Counted from the first letter of the stretch, positions 1-8,386 are shown. The stretch is DNA of 64,000 nt from Streptomyces sp. NBC_00569 (GCF_036345255.1 NZ_CP107783.1:7362001-7426000); one strand, 5' to 3'. Program-made: numbers and translations. The notes: generated by a model not told the origin, from the sequence alone.

Positions 1-342
1 GACGCGGGCGGTGCCGCCGTCGTCTCCGTCGGCGGGCGCCGGGGCCGGCGCCTTGAGCGGCTCGGCGGGCCCGCTCCTGTCCTCGTACGTCTCCTCGGTC
101 GCCGGCCGCGTCACGACGAAGTCCGGGTCGAGCCCGCGCAGTCGTACGTCGACCGAGCCGGGGGCGAGTTCAAGGGTGATCTCGTCCATCGCGGCGGAGA
201 GCACGTTGAGCATCGTCAGGCGGGTCGCCGACTCCAGGGGGGCGGTGAGCCGCTCGGCCAGCTCGCGGGCTTCTTCGCCGCCGGCTTCGGCGGCCACCGC
301 GAGTTCGCGGCGGAGGTTGTCGACATACGGCGTGAGGTCCAT
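1..342 (-). CDS. Putative HicB/ribbon-helix-helix antitoxin-like regulator (3' end cut by window edge)
   Basis: Only the first 114 codons lie in the window; the frame stays open to base 1. The protein begins MDLTPYVDNLRREL and continues with an Ala/Glu-rich helical segment, then an acidic Pro/Ala linker. From memory of Streptomyces homologues, this N-terminus precedes a C-terminal ribbon-helix-helix domain annotated as HicB-family antitoxin. That DNA-binding part is outside the window, so the function is inference. The start codon (340-342) overlaps the first of a series of phased 8-bp half-sites, which suggests autoregulation. No Shine-Dalgarno is visible, so the mRNA may be leaderless. No toxin gene is visible on this side. 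Confidence 0.6.
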   Translation of the reverse strand, partial: MDLTPYVDNLRRELAVAAEAGGEEARELAERLTAPLESATRLTMLNVLSAAMDEITLELAPGSVDVRLRGLDPDFVVTRPATEETYEDRSGPAEPLKAPAPAPADGDDGGTARV

Positions 343-539
343 GACGCCATAGTGGCACCACTTTGGCGTCATGCGCAAGCGGGTGAGGGGGTTGATTGTG
401 GGTCGGGGTTGGGCGAGTGGCTCTGACCTGCGAAAATGTAGTGACGTCGAATTGCGTCAAGGCGGTGCCACGTGGTGTCCCGTCCGTTCTGACGCCTCTG
501 GTGGCACCACGTGGCGCCATATGGCACCACGTGGTGCCA
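342..539. promoter_or_regulatory. Array of phased TGGYRYCA-type half-sites between divergent genes
   Basis: Two clusters of one 8-bp motif lie in the 322-bp gap between the RHH-like gene and the ArsR gene. Cluster 1 has TGACGCCA (342), TGGCACCA (353) and TGGCGTCA (364), spaced exactly 11 bp. Cluster 2 has TGGCACCA (502), TGGCGCCA (512), TGGCACCA (522) and TGGTGCCA (532), spaced exactly 10 bp. One-mismatch copies sit at 463, 473 and 490. Positions 521-540 form a perfect 20-bp palindrome. Spacing of one helical turn is typical of cooperative ribbon-helix-helix binding. The bound protein is inferred to be the product of the adjacent minus-strand gene. Confidence 0.72.
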
Positions 540-664
540 TCGGGTCCGTCCATGCCCGGGTGGCTGGTGCCCTTCCCCGGTTTCCTCGACTTCCCTTGCT
601 TCCTCGGCTCGCCGAACAATCGGGTCGCCTGGACAAAAAAAGTTTTCGGTGGGACGGTGGGGTC

Positions 665-1276
665 ATGTTGGACGTCACCGTGATCGAGGACCCCGCGGCA
701 GCCGCGGTCTCCCTCGACCCGATCAGGGCCCGGCTGCTCGCGGAGCTGGCCGCCGGACCCGCATCCGCCGCGATGCTCGCCCCCAAGGTCGGCCTGCCGC
801 GCCAGAAGGTGAACTACCACCTCAAGGCGCTGGAGAAGCACGGCCTGGTCGAGCTGGCGGGGGAGCGGCGCAAGGGCAATGTCACCGAGCGCCTCATGCG
901 GGCCACGGCCGCCTCGTACGTGATCTCACCGGTCGCGCTCGGCGCCGTGCGGCCCGACCCGGACCGGGCCCGCGACCAGCTCTCCGCGCGCTGGCTGCTC
1001 GCCGTCGCGGCACGTCTCGTACAGGACGTGGGGGCGCTGCTCACCGGGGCCGCCAAGGCGAAGAAGCGCCTGGCCACCTACGCGCTCGACGGCGAGGTCA
1101 GGTTCGCGTCCGCCGCGGACCGGGCCGCATTCATCGAGGAACTGACCCAAGGGGTCGGCGCGCTCGTCCGCAAATACCACGACGGATCCGCCGAGGGCGG
1201 CCGCGACCACCGCGTGGTGATCGCCGTGCATCCCTCGGTGAAGGAACCGCAGCCCCGACCGCCCCTCGAAGACTGA
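665..1276 (+). CDS. ArsR-type winged-helix transcriptional regulator
   Basis: A 203-residue protein with an N-terminal winged-helix domain: LDPIRARLLAEL at about 17-28 and recognition-helix-like RQKVNYHLKALEKHGLV at about 45-61. This is the usual ArsR/HTH_20 pattern. No CxC metal-binding motif is visible, so metal sensing is not supported. The C-terminal half is helical and of unknown role. The ATG at 665 was chosen because upstream in-frame sequence is non-coding in character and holds the half-site array. It lies 21 bp upstream of an SRPBCC gene, a pairing common in actinobacteria where the two are co-transcribed. Confidence 0.88.
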   Translation: MLDVTVIEDPAAAAVSLDPIRARLLAELAAGPASAAMLAPKVGLPRQKVNYHLKALEKHGLVELAGERRKGNVTERLMRATAASYVISPVALGAVRPDPDRARDQLSARWLLAVAARLVQDVGALLTGAAKAKKRLATYALDGEVRFASAADRAAFIEELTQGVGALVRKYHDGSAEGGRDHRVVIAVHPSVKEPQPRPPLED

Positions 1277-1297
1277 CCGCACCAAGGAGTCACCACC

Positions 1298-2041
1298 ATG
1301 ACGAACGAACCCAGGGAATTCGAGATCGCCCGCGAGTTCGAGGTCGACGCCACCCCCGAGCAGGTCTGGGAGGCGCTCACCTCGGGCACCGGCGGCTGGC
1401 TGTGGCCGATGGAGTACGAGCCCAAGGAGGGCGGCCGCGGCCCCCACGGCGCCACGATCACCGCCTGGGACCCGGAGCACCGGCTCACCGCCCGCTCGGA
1501 CAACGCGGAAGCGCTGCCCCCGTTCCAGACCCTCAACCAGCTGGACCATGTCATCGAGGCCCGCGACGGCGGCACCCGCGCCTGGGTCCGCTACGTCCAC
1601 AGCGGGATCTTCGTCGACAACTGGGACGAGTACTACGACGGCGCCGACAAGCACACCGACTTCTACCTGCACACGCTGCGCCAGTACCTGACGCACTTCG
1701 CGGGCCGACCCGTCGCCTTCGCCATGTTCGACGGGCCCGCCGGGTCGGCCGGCCCCGAGGCCCTCGCCGCCGTCGGCCGCGCCCTCGGTCTGCCCGACGA
1801 CGCCGCCGAGGGCGCCAAGCTGCGCGTGCGGGGCCCCGGCGGCGAGAGCCTGGAAGCCGTACTCGACTACCGCAACCCGTCCTTCATCGGCCTGCGCACC
1901 GACGACGCCATGTACCGCTTCTTCGGCCGCGGCCGCTGGGGCGCGCCCGTCGGCATCGTCGTCCACGACTTTGCGCCGGACGCCGACGCCGCGCAGGACG
2001 AGGCGGCCTGGCGCGGCTGGCTGGACGGGGTCTTCGCCTGA
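1298..2041 (+). CDS. SRPBCC (AHSA1/START-like) domain protein
   Basis: A 247-residue protein. The opening EFEIAREFEVDATPEQVWEALT is the typical first strand and helix of the AHSA1-type SRPBCC fold, a hydrophobic ligand-binding cavity. A W-rich stretch (GGWLWPMEYEP) and a HVIEARDGGTRAWVRYVHSG core follow. The last third looks like a second, partial copy of the fold. AAGGAG lies 8 bases before the ATG. It is very probably co-transcribed with the ArsR gene just upstream. The ligand is unknown, and a stress-response or ArsR-partner role is only inferred. It converges with the nuclease gene that ends 52 bases downstream. Confidence 0.87.
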   Translation: MTNEPREFEIAREFEVDATPEQVWEALTSGTGGWLWPMEYEPKEGGRGPHGATITAWDPEHRLTARSDNAEALPPFQTLNQLDHVIEARDGGTRAWVRYVHSGIFVDNWDEYYDGADKHTDFYLHTLRQYLTHFAGRPVAFAMFDGPAGSAGPEALAAVGRALGLPDDAAEGAKLRVRGPGGESLEAVLDYRNPSFIGLRTDDAMYRFFGRGRWGAPVGIVVHDFAPDADAAQDEAAWRGWLDGVFA

Positions 2042-2093
2042 CGACCCCGCCCCGCCGGTCAACCCGCCGGTGCTGCGGACAGGCCCGCAGGCG

Positions 2094-3917
2094 CTACGGA
2101 CGGAACCGCAGCACCTGCGGGTCGTGGTCGCTGATCTGGTCGTTGAACTCGCTGTTGACGTGCACGCTGTCGTACGCGAAGTCGTCGTGCCGGATCGAGG
2201 GGCTGATCAGGATCTGGTCGAGGACCTGGCTGTTGCCCTGGTAGTCGTACGTGTAACGCTCACTCTTCGGCAGGGACTTGATCGCCGACCACAGGGCGCC
2301 GCCGTCCTCGAGGCGCTGCGCCGTGCCGGAGAACTCGAAGTCGTTGATGTCGCCGAGTGTCACGACGTCGGCGTTCTTCTGCGCCTTCAGGATCTCCTTC
2401 ACGAAGCCGTTCACCGCGTCCGCCTGCGCGTGGCGCTGGGTCTCCGAGCTGCGCGCCGGCGGCTGGTACTGCGCCGTCAGGCCCTGGTCGCCGCCCTTGG
2501 ACGCGAAGTGGTTGGCGATGACGAAGACGGTCTTCCCGCGGAAGACGAACTCGCCCGCGAGCGGCTTGCGGCTGTTCTTCCACGCCTCGTCGGCCGGGGC
2601 GATCCGGCCCGGGGACGCGGTCAGCGCCGCCCGGCCGTGCGTCCGCGTCACGCCCACGGGGGTCGTGGAGTCGCCGCCCGCGCGGTCGGTGAACGAGACG
2701 CGCTCGGGGTTGAAGAGGAACACCTGGCGGATGTTGCCGCCGGGCTCGCCGCCGTCCTGGTCGTTGACCGGGTCGACGGAGCGCCAGTCGTACTTCGGGC
2801 CGCCGGCGGCGACGATCGCGTCGATCAGCTTGTTCACCGTGACGTCCGCGGCGACCGTGCCGTCGTCCTTCGCGCCGTTGTTGTCCTGGATCTCCTCCAG
2901 GGACACGACGTCGGGCGACTGGAGGTGGTCGACGATCGCGGCCGCGTGCGCGGCGAACGTGCCGTCGGCCGGGTCCAGGTTCTCGACGTTGTACGTGGCC
3001 ACGGCCAGCTCGCCGCGCTTCTGCTTCCGCGTCGTCTCCCGCTCCAGGCCCCCCTTGTCCAGGGTGCCGAGCTCCCGCGCGACCAGCGTGTAACCGCCGA
3101 ACTGGGTGTAGTCCAGGGGGCCTTCGGTCCGTCCGGCCAGGGTGTCCCCGACGTTCGCCGTGGGGAAGTCGGCGACCGTGCCGAGCGACTGGATCTGGAG
3201 GCGGCCCGTGTTCTGGGACCCGTACGAGCCGTAGACGGTGCCGCCGCGGCGTGTGGGGTTCTCGTGCGGCTTGACGGTCACCCACAGCTCGGCGTACGCG
3301 TCGGAGGCGGTGACGACACGGGAGGAGCCGACGCGTACGTTCATGCCCTCCAGGGACTCGTAGAGGTCCAGGGCGTACTTCGACGGGCGCAGCGGCAGCG
3401 CGTTGACCGAGCCGTTCGCCGCCGGGTCGCCGGCCGGGGCGTACGCGGCGGGCACCGACTTCGCGTCGATGACCGTGGCGGCCGGGAGCGCGTTCCCCGA
3501 CGACACGACCGTGACCGTCGGCTTGGTGATCTCCGTGACGGACTGGTTGCCCGACGAGGCGCCGCCGGGGACGTACTCCGAGACCGTGCCCGAGACCGTC
3601 ACCGCGTCGCCGGCGGCGGCCTTCGGGGCCGAGCTGGTGAAGACGAAGACACCCTCGCTGGTGGCGGGGTCGTCGTCGGGAGCCGTGTCCTGGATCCAGA
3701 AGCCCTTGGACGAACCGTAGGTTCTGACGCCCGTGACCACACCGGCCACGTCCGTGACCTGTTTCCCGGCCAGCGGGGAGGTCCGGGTCGCGCCCTGGAT
3801 GTCATGGATGCGTATCGCGTCCGCGTGCGCGGGCGAGGTGAGGAAGACGGCGGAGACGGTGGAGCAGACGGCGGCGACGGTCAGCGCGGCGAGGCGCGAC
3901 GAGTTCTTGCTCGGCAA
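2094..3917 (-). CDS. Secreted endonuclease/exonuclease/phosphatase-family nuclease
   Basis: A 607-residue exported protein. Residues 1-33 are a Sec signal ending in AHA. Residues about 55-115 resemble the OB-like domain found in large extracellular nucleases (VAGVVTGVRTYGSSKGFWIQD). The catalytic EEP domain starts at about 304 with ATYNVENLDP, followed by the metal-binding EEIQDN (341-346), NHFASKGG, a GDINDFE motif, and SDHDPQV near the C-terminus. This order matches ExeM/NucH-type nucleases that degrade extracellular DNA for phosphate and carbon. The start is TTG, with GGAGGG five bases upstream. Three 11-nt PHO-like units lie about 115 bases upstream, but their assignment is weak. Confidence 0.9.
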   Translation of the reverse strand: MPSKNSSRLAALTVAAVCSTVSAVFLTSPAHADAIRIHDIQGATRTSPLAGKQVTDVAGVVTGVRTYGSSKGFWIQDTAPDDDPATSEGVFVFTSSAPKAAAGDAVTVSGTVSEYVPGGASSGNQSVTEITKPTVTVVSSGNALPAATVIDAKSVPAAYAPAGDPAANGSVNALPLRPSKYALDLYESLEGMNVRVGSSRVVTASDAYAELWVTVKPHENPTRRGGTVYGSYGSQNTGRLQIQSLGTVADFPTANVGDTLAGRTEGPLDYTQFGGYTLVARELGTLDKGGLERETTRKQKRGELAVATYNVENLDPADGTFAAHAAAIVDHLQSPDVVSLEEIQDNNGAKDDGTVAADVTVNKLIDAIVAAGGPKYDWRSVDPVNDQDGGEPGGNIRQVFLFNPERVSFTDRAGGDSTTPVGVTRTHGRAALTASPGRIAPADEAWKNSRKPLAGEFVFRGKTVFVIANHFASKGGDQGLTAQYQPPARSSETQRHAQADAVNGFVKEILKAQKNADVVTLGDINDFEFSGTAQRLEDGGALWSAIKSLPKSERYTYDYQGNSQVLDQILISPSIRHDDFAYDSVHVNSEFNDQISDHDPQVLRFRP

Positions 3918-4133
3918 GGGGTCCCTCCGGGGACGTGCGTGATGCGCCGGGACGAGGGTGGAGCGAACGGGCCGCTCCGTGCTCTTCTACGCGCGTAAAT
4001 GTCTTGTGGAGCATGGGGAGTTGTCAAGGTTTCAGCGGTGTACGGTTCCTGACGGGTACATGAACCGGGCGGCATGCTGCCAAATCCGTCTAGGCTGAGC
4101 GGTCGCACAACACGTCCGGAGGAGAACAAGGCG
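3918..4133. promoter_or_regulatory. Divergent promoter region with degenerate PHO-like 11-nt repeats
   Basis: This 216-bp gap separates the secreted nuclease from the acidic unknown protein. Read on the minus strand, 4065-4033 gives three adjacent 11-nt units, GTTCATGTACC, CGTCAGGAACC and GTACACCGCTG. They keep the first five bases of a PhoP direct-repeat unit in 5/5, 3/5 (4/5 allowing G at position 2) and 4/5 positions. A TAGGCT hexamer at about 4091 could be the -10 of the plus-strand gene. All of this is pattern reading, not proven. Confidence 0.35.
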
Positions 4134-5576
4134 ATGTCAGACAGCTCCCCCCTGCCGCCGGCGAGGCTGCACTCCGAAGCGGAGCTCGCGCGCGACGCCC
4201 TCGCCACCCCGCTGCTCTCCCGCGCGGTGCGGCTCGCCCGCTGGGCGGGACCCACGACCCGGGTCGGCGCCGGCGGCGAACTCGTCGAGGAACAGCTGCC
4301 CGCCGCGGCGCTCGAACTCGGGCTCGCCGCCGATGCCGACGGGGCCGCGGACGCGAGCGAGGCCTGGCGGGTCGCGGTCGACACCGGGCTCGTGGAGATC
4401 GTGGACGAGGAGGAGGGCACCGTCGCCGCGGGCGAGGACCTCGCCGTCGTCGCCTCCGGCAGCCCGCAGGACATCCTCGCCCTCTGGCTCGGCGCCCTGG
4501 ACGCCGCGCTCGCCGACGCGATCGTGCCGGACCTCGACGACCTCGTCGACGTCCTGGAGGAGACCGGCGAGGTCGACTTCTCGCAGCTCGACTGGGACCC
4601 CGAGGCGGAGGCCGAGTTCCTCGAGGGCGTCCTCGGCAACCTCTATCTCCTGACCGTCACCGAGAGCGGCGCGGGCGACGAGCCCGTCCCGCTGCCCGCC
4701 CTCGCCGCGTCGATGATCGTGCCCGACGACATGGGCGAGCCAACGGACGACGTCCTGGAGCAGGTGTCGGACGCGATGCTGAAGCTGGACGACCAGTTCC
4801 GGCTGCTCGTCCCGGTGGGGCTCGTCGAGTTCCAGCCGGTCGACGAGGCGCTGATGGCGGAGATCGAGGAGGGCGAAGGGGGCGCCGAGCCCGACGCCTT
4901 CGACGACTCGGACGTCACGCGGTACGGCATGGTGCGGCTCACCCCGCTCGGGCTCTACGGCGTCCGCGCGCGCATGATCGACGCCGGTCTCGACGCGCCG
5001 GTCGTCGGCGACCTCGCGGACAAGGGTGCGGACACGCTGCTCGACGGCACGTCGTCGTTCCCGCAGGCCGCGGCGCAGGCCGAGATCGAGCAGTGGCTCG
5101 CTCGGCGCCAACCGCTCGTGGCGGCACGGGAGTTGCTGGCCGCGGCGCGCGGCGCGGACGCCGGGGCGCCGCTGCGGCGGCTGCGCTGCCAGCAGGCGCT
5201 TTCCCTCGTGGGCGGCGAGGCGGAGCCGGCGCTCAGGGAGGTGCTCGACGACGCGGAGCTGGGCGGTCTCGCGCGGGTCTGGCTCGCCGAGCACGGGGCC
5301 GGCGACGTGCCCGCGCCGCCGGAGTCCCTGATCTTCTGGCTCACCGTCGACACGATCGCCGCGCAGCTCGCCCTCGAGGGCAACTCCGACGAACTCCGGG
5401 GCCTGGTCGAGGGCCTCGCGGCGCAGCACCGCGGGTTCTTCGCGGCGGCGTGGAAGGTGGACCACCCGGCGACGGCGGACGTCCTGGAGGCGATGGGACG
5501 TCTGCACCCCGACAAGAAGGTGGCCAAGGAGGCCCGCAAGGCGGCGTTCAAGGCGCGTTCCGCGCAGGGCGGCTAG
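4134..5576 (+). CDS. Uncharacterised acidic protein
   Basis: I do not recognise this 480-residue protein. It is Ala/Leu/Glu/Asp-rich and strongly acidic, has no signal peptide or membrane segment, and looks mostly helical. The C-terminus ends in a basic helix, DKKVAKEARKAAFKAR, resembling the tail of actinobacterial proteins annotated near plasmid pRiA4b ORF-3-type families. That similarity is from memory and weak. GGAGG at 4118-4123 supports the ATG at 4134 over an upstream in-frame ATG. A very strong terminator follows, so it is probably monocistronic. A cytoplasmic scaffold or regulatory role is possible, but nothing in the sequence decides it. Confidence 0.8.
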   Translation: MSDSSPLPPARLHSEAELARDALATPLLSRAVRLARWAGPTTRVGAGGELVEEQLPAAALELGLAADADGAADASEAWRVAVDTGLVEIVDEEEGTVAAGEDLAVVASGSPQDILALWLGALDAALADAIVPDLDDLVDVLEETGEVDFSQLDWDPEAEAEFLEGVLGNLYLLTVTESGAGDEPVPLPALAASMIVPDDMGEPTDDVLEQVSDAMLKLDDQFRLLVPVGLVEFQPVDEALMAEIEEGEGGAEPDAFDDSDVTRYGMVRLTPLGLYGVRARMIDAGLDAPVVGDLADKGADTLLDGTSSFPQAAAQAEIEQWLARRQPLVAARELLAAARGADAGAPLRRLRCQQALSLVGGEAEPALREVLDDAELGGLARVWLAEHGAGDVPAPPESLIFWLTVDTIAAQLALEGNSDELRGLVEGLAAQHRGFFAAAWKVDHPATADVLEAMGRLHPDKKVAKEARKAAFKARSAQGG

Positions 5577-5599
5577 CGGACGGCGACGCCGGGACAGGG

Positions 5600-5633
5600 A
5601 GGGGGCGGGGCGCGAGGGCGCCCCGCCCCCTTT
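5600..5633 (+). terminator. Strong rho-independent-type terminator
   Basis: A perfect 14-bp stem (5600-5613 with 5618-5631) has a 4-base loop and is followed by TTT. It lies 24 bases after the stop of the acidic-protein gene and isolates it from the phosphatase gene. Confidence 0.85.
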
Positions 5634-5716
5634 CGTGTACGGCCCGTCCCGCCCACCCTCGGTCGTCCCGCCCGCCGACGACCGTGAACGTGTTCGCTCT
5701 GCCGGCGTCGTGCGGA

Positions 5717-5738
5717 GTTCAGCCCCCGTTCAGGCATG
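5717..5738 (+). promoter_or_regulatory. Candidate PHO box (two 11-bp direct repeats)
   Basis: Two adjacent 11-mers, GTTCAGCCCCC and GTTCAGGCATG, start 93 bases before the PhoX-type gene. Streptomyces PhoP binds tandem 11-bp units with consensus G(G/T)TCAYYYR(G/C)G; both units have the GTTCA core but G instead of Y at position 6. The downstream gene is a phosphatase, which makes PhoP control plausible. Confidence 0.5.
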
Positions 5739-5809
5739 GCAGAGACCGTGTGGCCGAAACAGCATCAGCGCCCGCTCACCGCCACAGCCAACCGGTCACA
5801 GGAGACACC

Positions 5810-7276
5810 ATGTCGCTCACCCGCAGGGACTTCACGAGACGCTCCGCCGCCACGGGCGCGGGCATCGCCCTGGCCGGCACCGTCGGCGCGCTCGCCACCG
5901 CTCCCGGTGCGCTGGCCGCCGAAGGTGAATACGAGGACGTCGCCGGCACCGAGGGTCACGAGGGCCACGACGGGCACCACCCCGGTGTCGGTTACGGCCC
6001 GCTCGCCGACGACCCGAAGGGCCTGCTCGCACTGCCCGCCGGATTCTCGTACCGCGTCATCACGTACACCGGCAGGACGACCCTGGAGTCGGGCGAGTCC
6101 ACCCCGTCCAACCACGACGGCACCGCCACCTTCGAGGGTCCCCGCGGCGCCACGCTGCTCGTCAACAACCACGAGATCGGCGGCGCCCGCACCAAGGCGA
6201 AGTACCCGGTGCCGCTCGCCGAGGGACTCGTCTACGACCCGGCCGCCGCCGGTGGCTGCACCGTCGTCGAGGTCCGCCGCGACGGACAGGTCGCCGAGTG
6301 GGTCGGCATCGCCGGCACCGCCACCAACTGCGCGGGCGGGCGCACCCCTTGGGACACCTGGCTGACCTGCGAGGAGACCGAGGACAAGGCCGGCGCCAAC
6401 GGCATGACCAAGGACCACGGCTACGTCTTCGAGGTCGACCCCGCGGACCGCCGCGCGAACCGCGAGCCGAAGCCCATCAAGGCCTTCGGCCGGTACGCGC
6501 ACGAGGCCGTCGTCATCGACCCCAAGCGCGGCCACGCCTACCTCACCGAGGACGCGTCCGGGCCCAACGGCCTGCTCTACCGCTGGACCCCGCCGAAGGG
6601 CTTCCACCACGGCCGCGGCAAGCTGCGCACGCTCGCCGACGACGCGGGCGTCCTCCAGGCCACCAGGTGCTTCGACTCCGGCGGCCGTTTCGTCGACGAC
6701 CTGTCGCGCGCCACCCAGATCGGCACGGTCTACGGCGTCGACTGGGTCGACGTGCCCGACCGCGACGCCAGGACCGTCTCCGTGCGCAAGCAGTTCGCCG
6801 ACGGTGAGGTCACCCGCGCCCGCAAGCTCGAAGGCATGTGGTGGGCCGACGGCGGGACGTACATCGTCTCCTCGTTCGCCCGTGAGGAGAGCCCCGTCCA
6901 GCACGACGGACAGGTCTGGTTCTACGACCCCAAGCGCCGCACCCTGACGCTCAAGGTCCTGCTCGGCGTGAACGCCGACCCGTCCAAGGACGGCGCCTTC
7001 GACGGCCCGGACAACATCACGGTCTCCCCGTACGGCGGCCTCGTCATCGCCGAGGACGGCAACGGCATCCAGCACCTGTTCGGCGCGACCGACAGCGGAC
7101 GCACGTACCCGATCGCGCGCAACGAACTGAACATCGGCACCGAACAGGAGCCCGAGTACAGCGAGTTCACCGGCGTCACGTTCTCGCCCGACGGCCGGAC
7201 CCTCTACGCCAACATCCAGACCCCGGGCATCATGCTCGCCATCACGGGACCGTGGAAGCGCCAGCGCTCCAACTGA
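5810..7276 (+). CDS. PhoX-family (DUF839) exported phosphatase
   Basis: A 488-residue protein with a twin-arginine signal (SLTRRDFTRRSAATG then a hydrophobic stretch ending ALA at about 38), so it is exported folded. Family motifs visible are a GTATFEGPRGATLLVNNHE segment, the PWDTWLTCEET signature, ASGPNGLLYRW, and FDGPDNITVSPYGGLVIAED near the C-terminus. PhoX enzymes are calcium- and iron-dependent phosphomonoesterases outside the membrane. This is the shorter actinobacterial form. The ATG has an AGGAGA ribosome site at about -9. A His-rich HEGHDGHH segment follows the signal. A possible PHO box upstream points to induction by phosphate limitation. Confidence 0.9.
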   Translation: MSLTRRDFTRRSAATGAGIALAGTVGALATAPGALAAEGEYEDVAGTEGHEGHDGHHPGVGYGPLADDPKGLLALPAGFSYRVITYTGRTTLESGESTPSNHDGTATFEGPRGATLLVNNHEIGGARTKAKYPVPLAEGLVYDPAAAGGCTVVEVRRDGQVAEWVGIAGTATNCAGGRTPWDTWLTCEETEDKAGANGMTKDHGYVFEVDPADRRANREPKPIKAFGRYAHEAVVIDPKRGHAYLTEDASGPNGLLYRWTPPKGFHHGRGKLRTLADDAGVLQATRCFDSGGRFVDDLSRATQIGTVYGVDWVDVPDRDARTVSVRKQFADGEVTRARKLEGMWWADGGTYIVSSFAREESPVQHDGQVWFYDPKRRTLTLKVLLGVNADPSKDGAFDGPDNITVSPYGGLVIAEDGNGIQHLFGATDSGRTYPIARNELNIGTEQEPEYSEFTGVTFSPDGRTLYANIQTPGIMLAITGPWKRQRSN

Positions 7277-7291
7277 GCACCCTCACCCTCC

Positions 7292-7328
7292 GGCCGGCGC
7301 GCACACACACCTGTCGTGCGCGTCGGCC
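7292..7328. terminator. Bidirectional terminator hairpin
   Basis: A 13-bp stem with one G-T pair (7292-7304 with 7316-7328) and an 11-base loop lies between the converging phosphatase and kinase genes. It lacks a long T tract but is placed to end both transcripts. Confidence 0.7.
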
Positions 7329-7343
7329 GCGGTCGTTCCCGGG

Positions 7344-8240
7344 TCAGTCCTGCTCCTCCGCCGACAGCCGCTCCGCGAGCGACTCCTCGTGCACATGGAT
7401 GAGGGCCGCGACCTCTTCCTGCTCCCACCAGGGATACGGGGTCGCCCGCGCGACGCACCACGCCAGGACCTCGGGGACCGTCGGACGGGCGTACGGGGAC
7501 TTGGCCAGGCAGCGGGCGAGGAATGCCTCCCACTCCTGGTCCGGGACGCCGACGAGGTCCGGCGGCTCGTGGAGTGTGCGGTGGATGACGTGCGGGGCGT
7601 TGCCCGCGCCGTGCGGATTGCGGCCCGTCGCGCAGAGGCCGAGCAGCGCGCCGAGCGCGAACACGTCCGCGGGCGTGCCGGCCGGGACGGCGTGGGTGAT
7701 CTGCTCGGGCGCCATGAAGCCGGGGGAGCCGACCGGTTCGGCGGCCGGTTCGCCGGTGCCGGGTGTCCCGCCGCCCGGGACCGCCGCCTTCGCGACACCG
7801 AAGTCGATGACCTTGGGCCCGGCCGGCGTCACGACGACGTTCGCCGGCTTGAGATCGCCGTGCACGAGTCCCGTCGCGTGGATCGCCGTGAGCGCCCCGG
7901 CGAGCGAAGCGCCGATCGCGGCCAGAGCCCCCGGGTCCGGGAGGCCGAGCGCCGCCACCGCCTCGGACAGCGAGGGGCCCACGCAGAACTCGGCCGCGAG
8001 CCAGGGCATCGCCGCCTCGGGATCGGCGTCGAGCACGGCCGCCGTGAAGGGCCCCCGCACGGCCCGCGCAGCCTCCGTCTCCCACCGGTACCGCGCCCTG
8101 AACAGCGGCTCGGCCGCGAGAGGTTCCCGCACCGTCCTGACCACCACGACCTGGCCCGCGGGGGAGCGCGCCAGGTGGGCGGTCCCCGTGCCGCTGTCCC
8201 CGAGCTGACTGACGAGGCGGTAATCCGCGAGACGCACCAT
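7344..8240 (-). CDS. Atypical Ser/Thr protein kinase, cytosolic
   Basis: A 298-residue, single-domain Hanks-type kinase. Visible are the Gly loop GDSGTG (14-19), the alpha-C Glu (about E54), the catalytic loop HGDLKPAN (127-134, base D129), IDFG (145-148) and APE (177-179). The position of the invariant strand-3 lysine appears to be Arg35 (VVVVRTV). HGD instead of HRD is common in Streptomyces, but the K-to-R change could weaken ATP use. There is no transmembrane helix and no PASTA or other sensor domain, so it is soluble. The ATG at 8240 gives a start just before the first strand. It diverges from the GntR regulator. The substrate is unknown. Confidence 0.88.
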   Translation of the reverse strand: MVRLADYRLVSQLGDSGTGTAHLARSPAGQVVVVRTVREPLAAEPLFRARYRWETEAARAVRGPFTAAVLDADPEAAMPWLAAEFCVGPSLSEAVAALGLPDPGALAAIGASLAGALTAIHATGLVHGDLKPANVVVTPAGPKVIDFGVAKAAVPGGGTPGTGEPAAEPVGSPGFMAPEQITHAVPAGTPADVFALGALLGLCATGRNPHGAGNAPHVIHRTLHEPPDLVGVPDQEWEAFLARCLAKSPYARPTVPEVLAWCVARATPYPWWEQEEVAALIHVHEESLAERLSAEEQD

Positions 8241-8386
8241 GGAACGCCATCCTCCTGTACGGCTTCGAACAGCGGTACCGCGGCTCGCCGTCGGCGGGCA
8301 GGGACGCCCGGAAGACCCGGGCCGCCGAGAGCCGCCGACGATCACTGCGACGCCGGGCAGCCACCGGGGGGTTCCCGCGAACGTCG

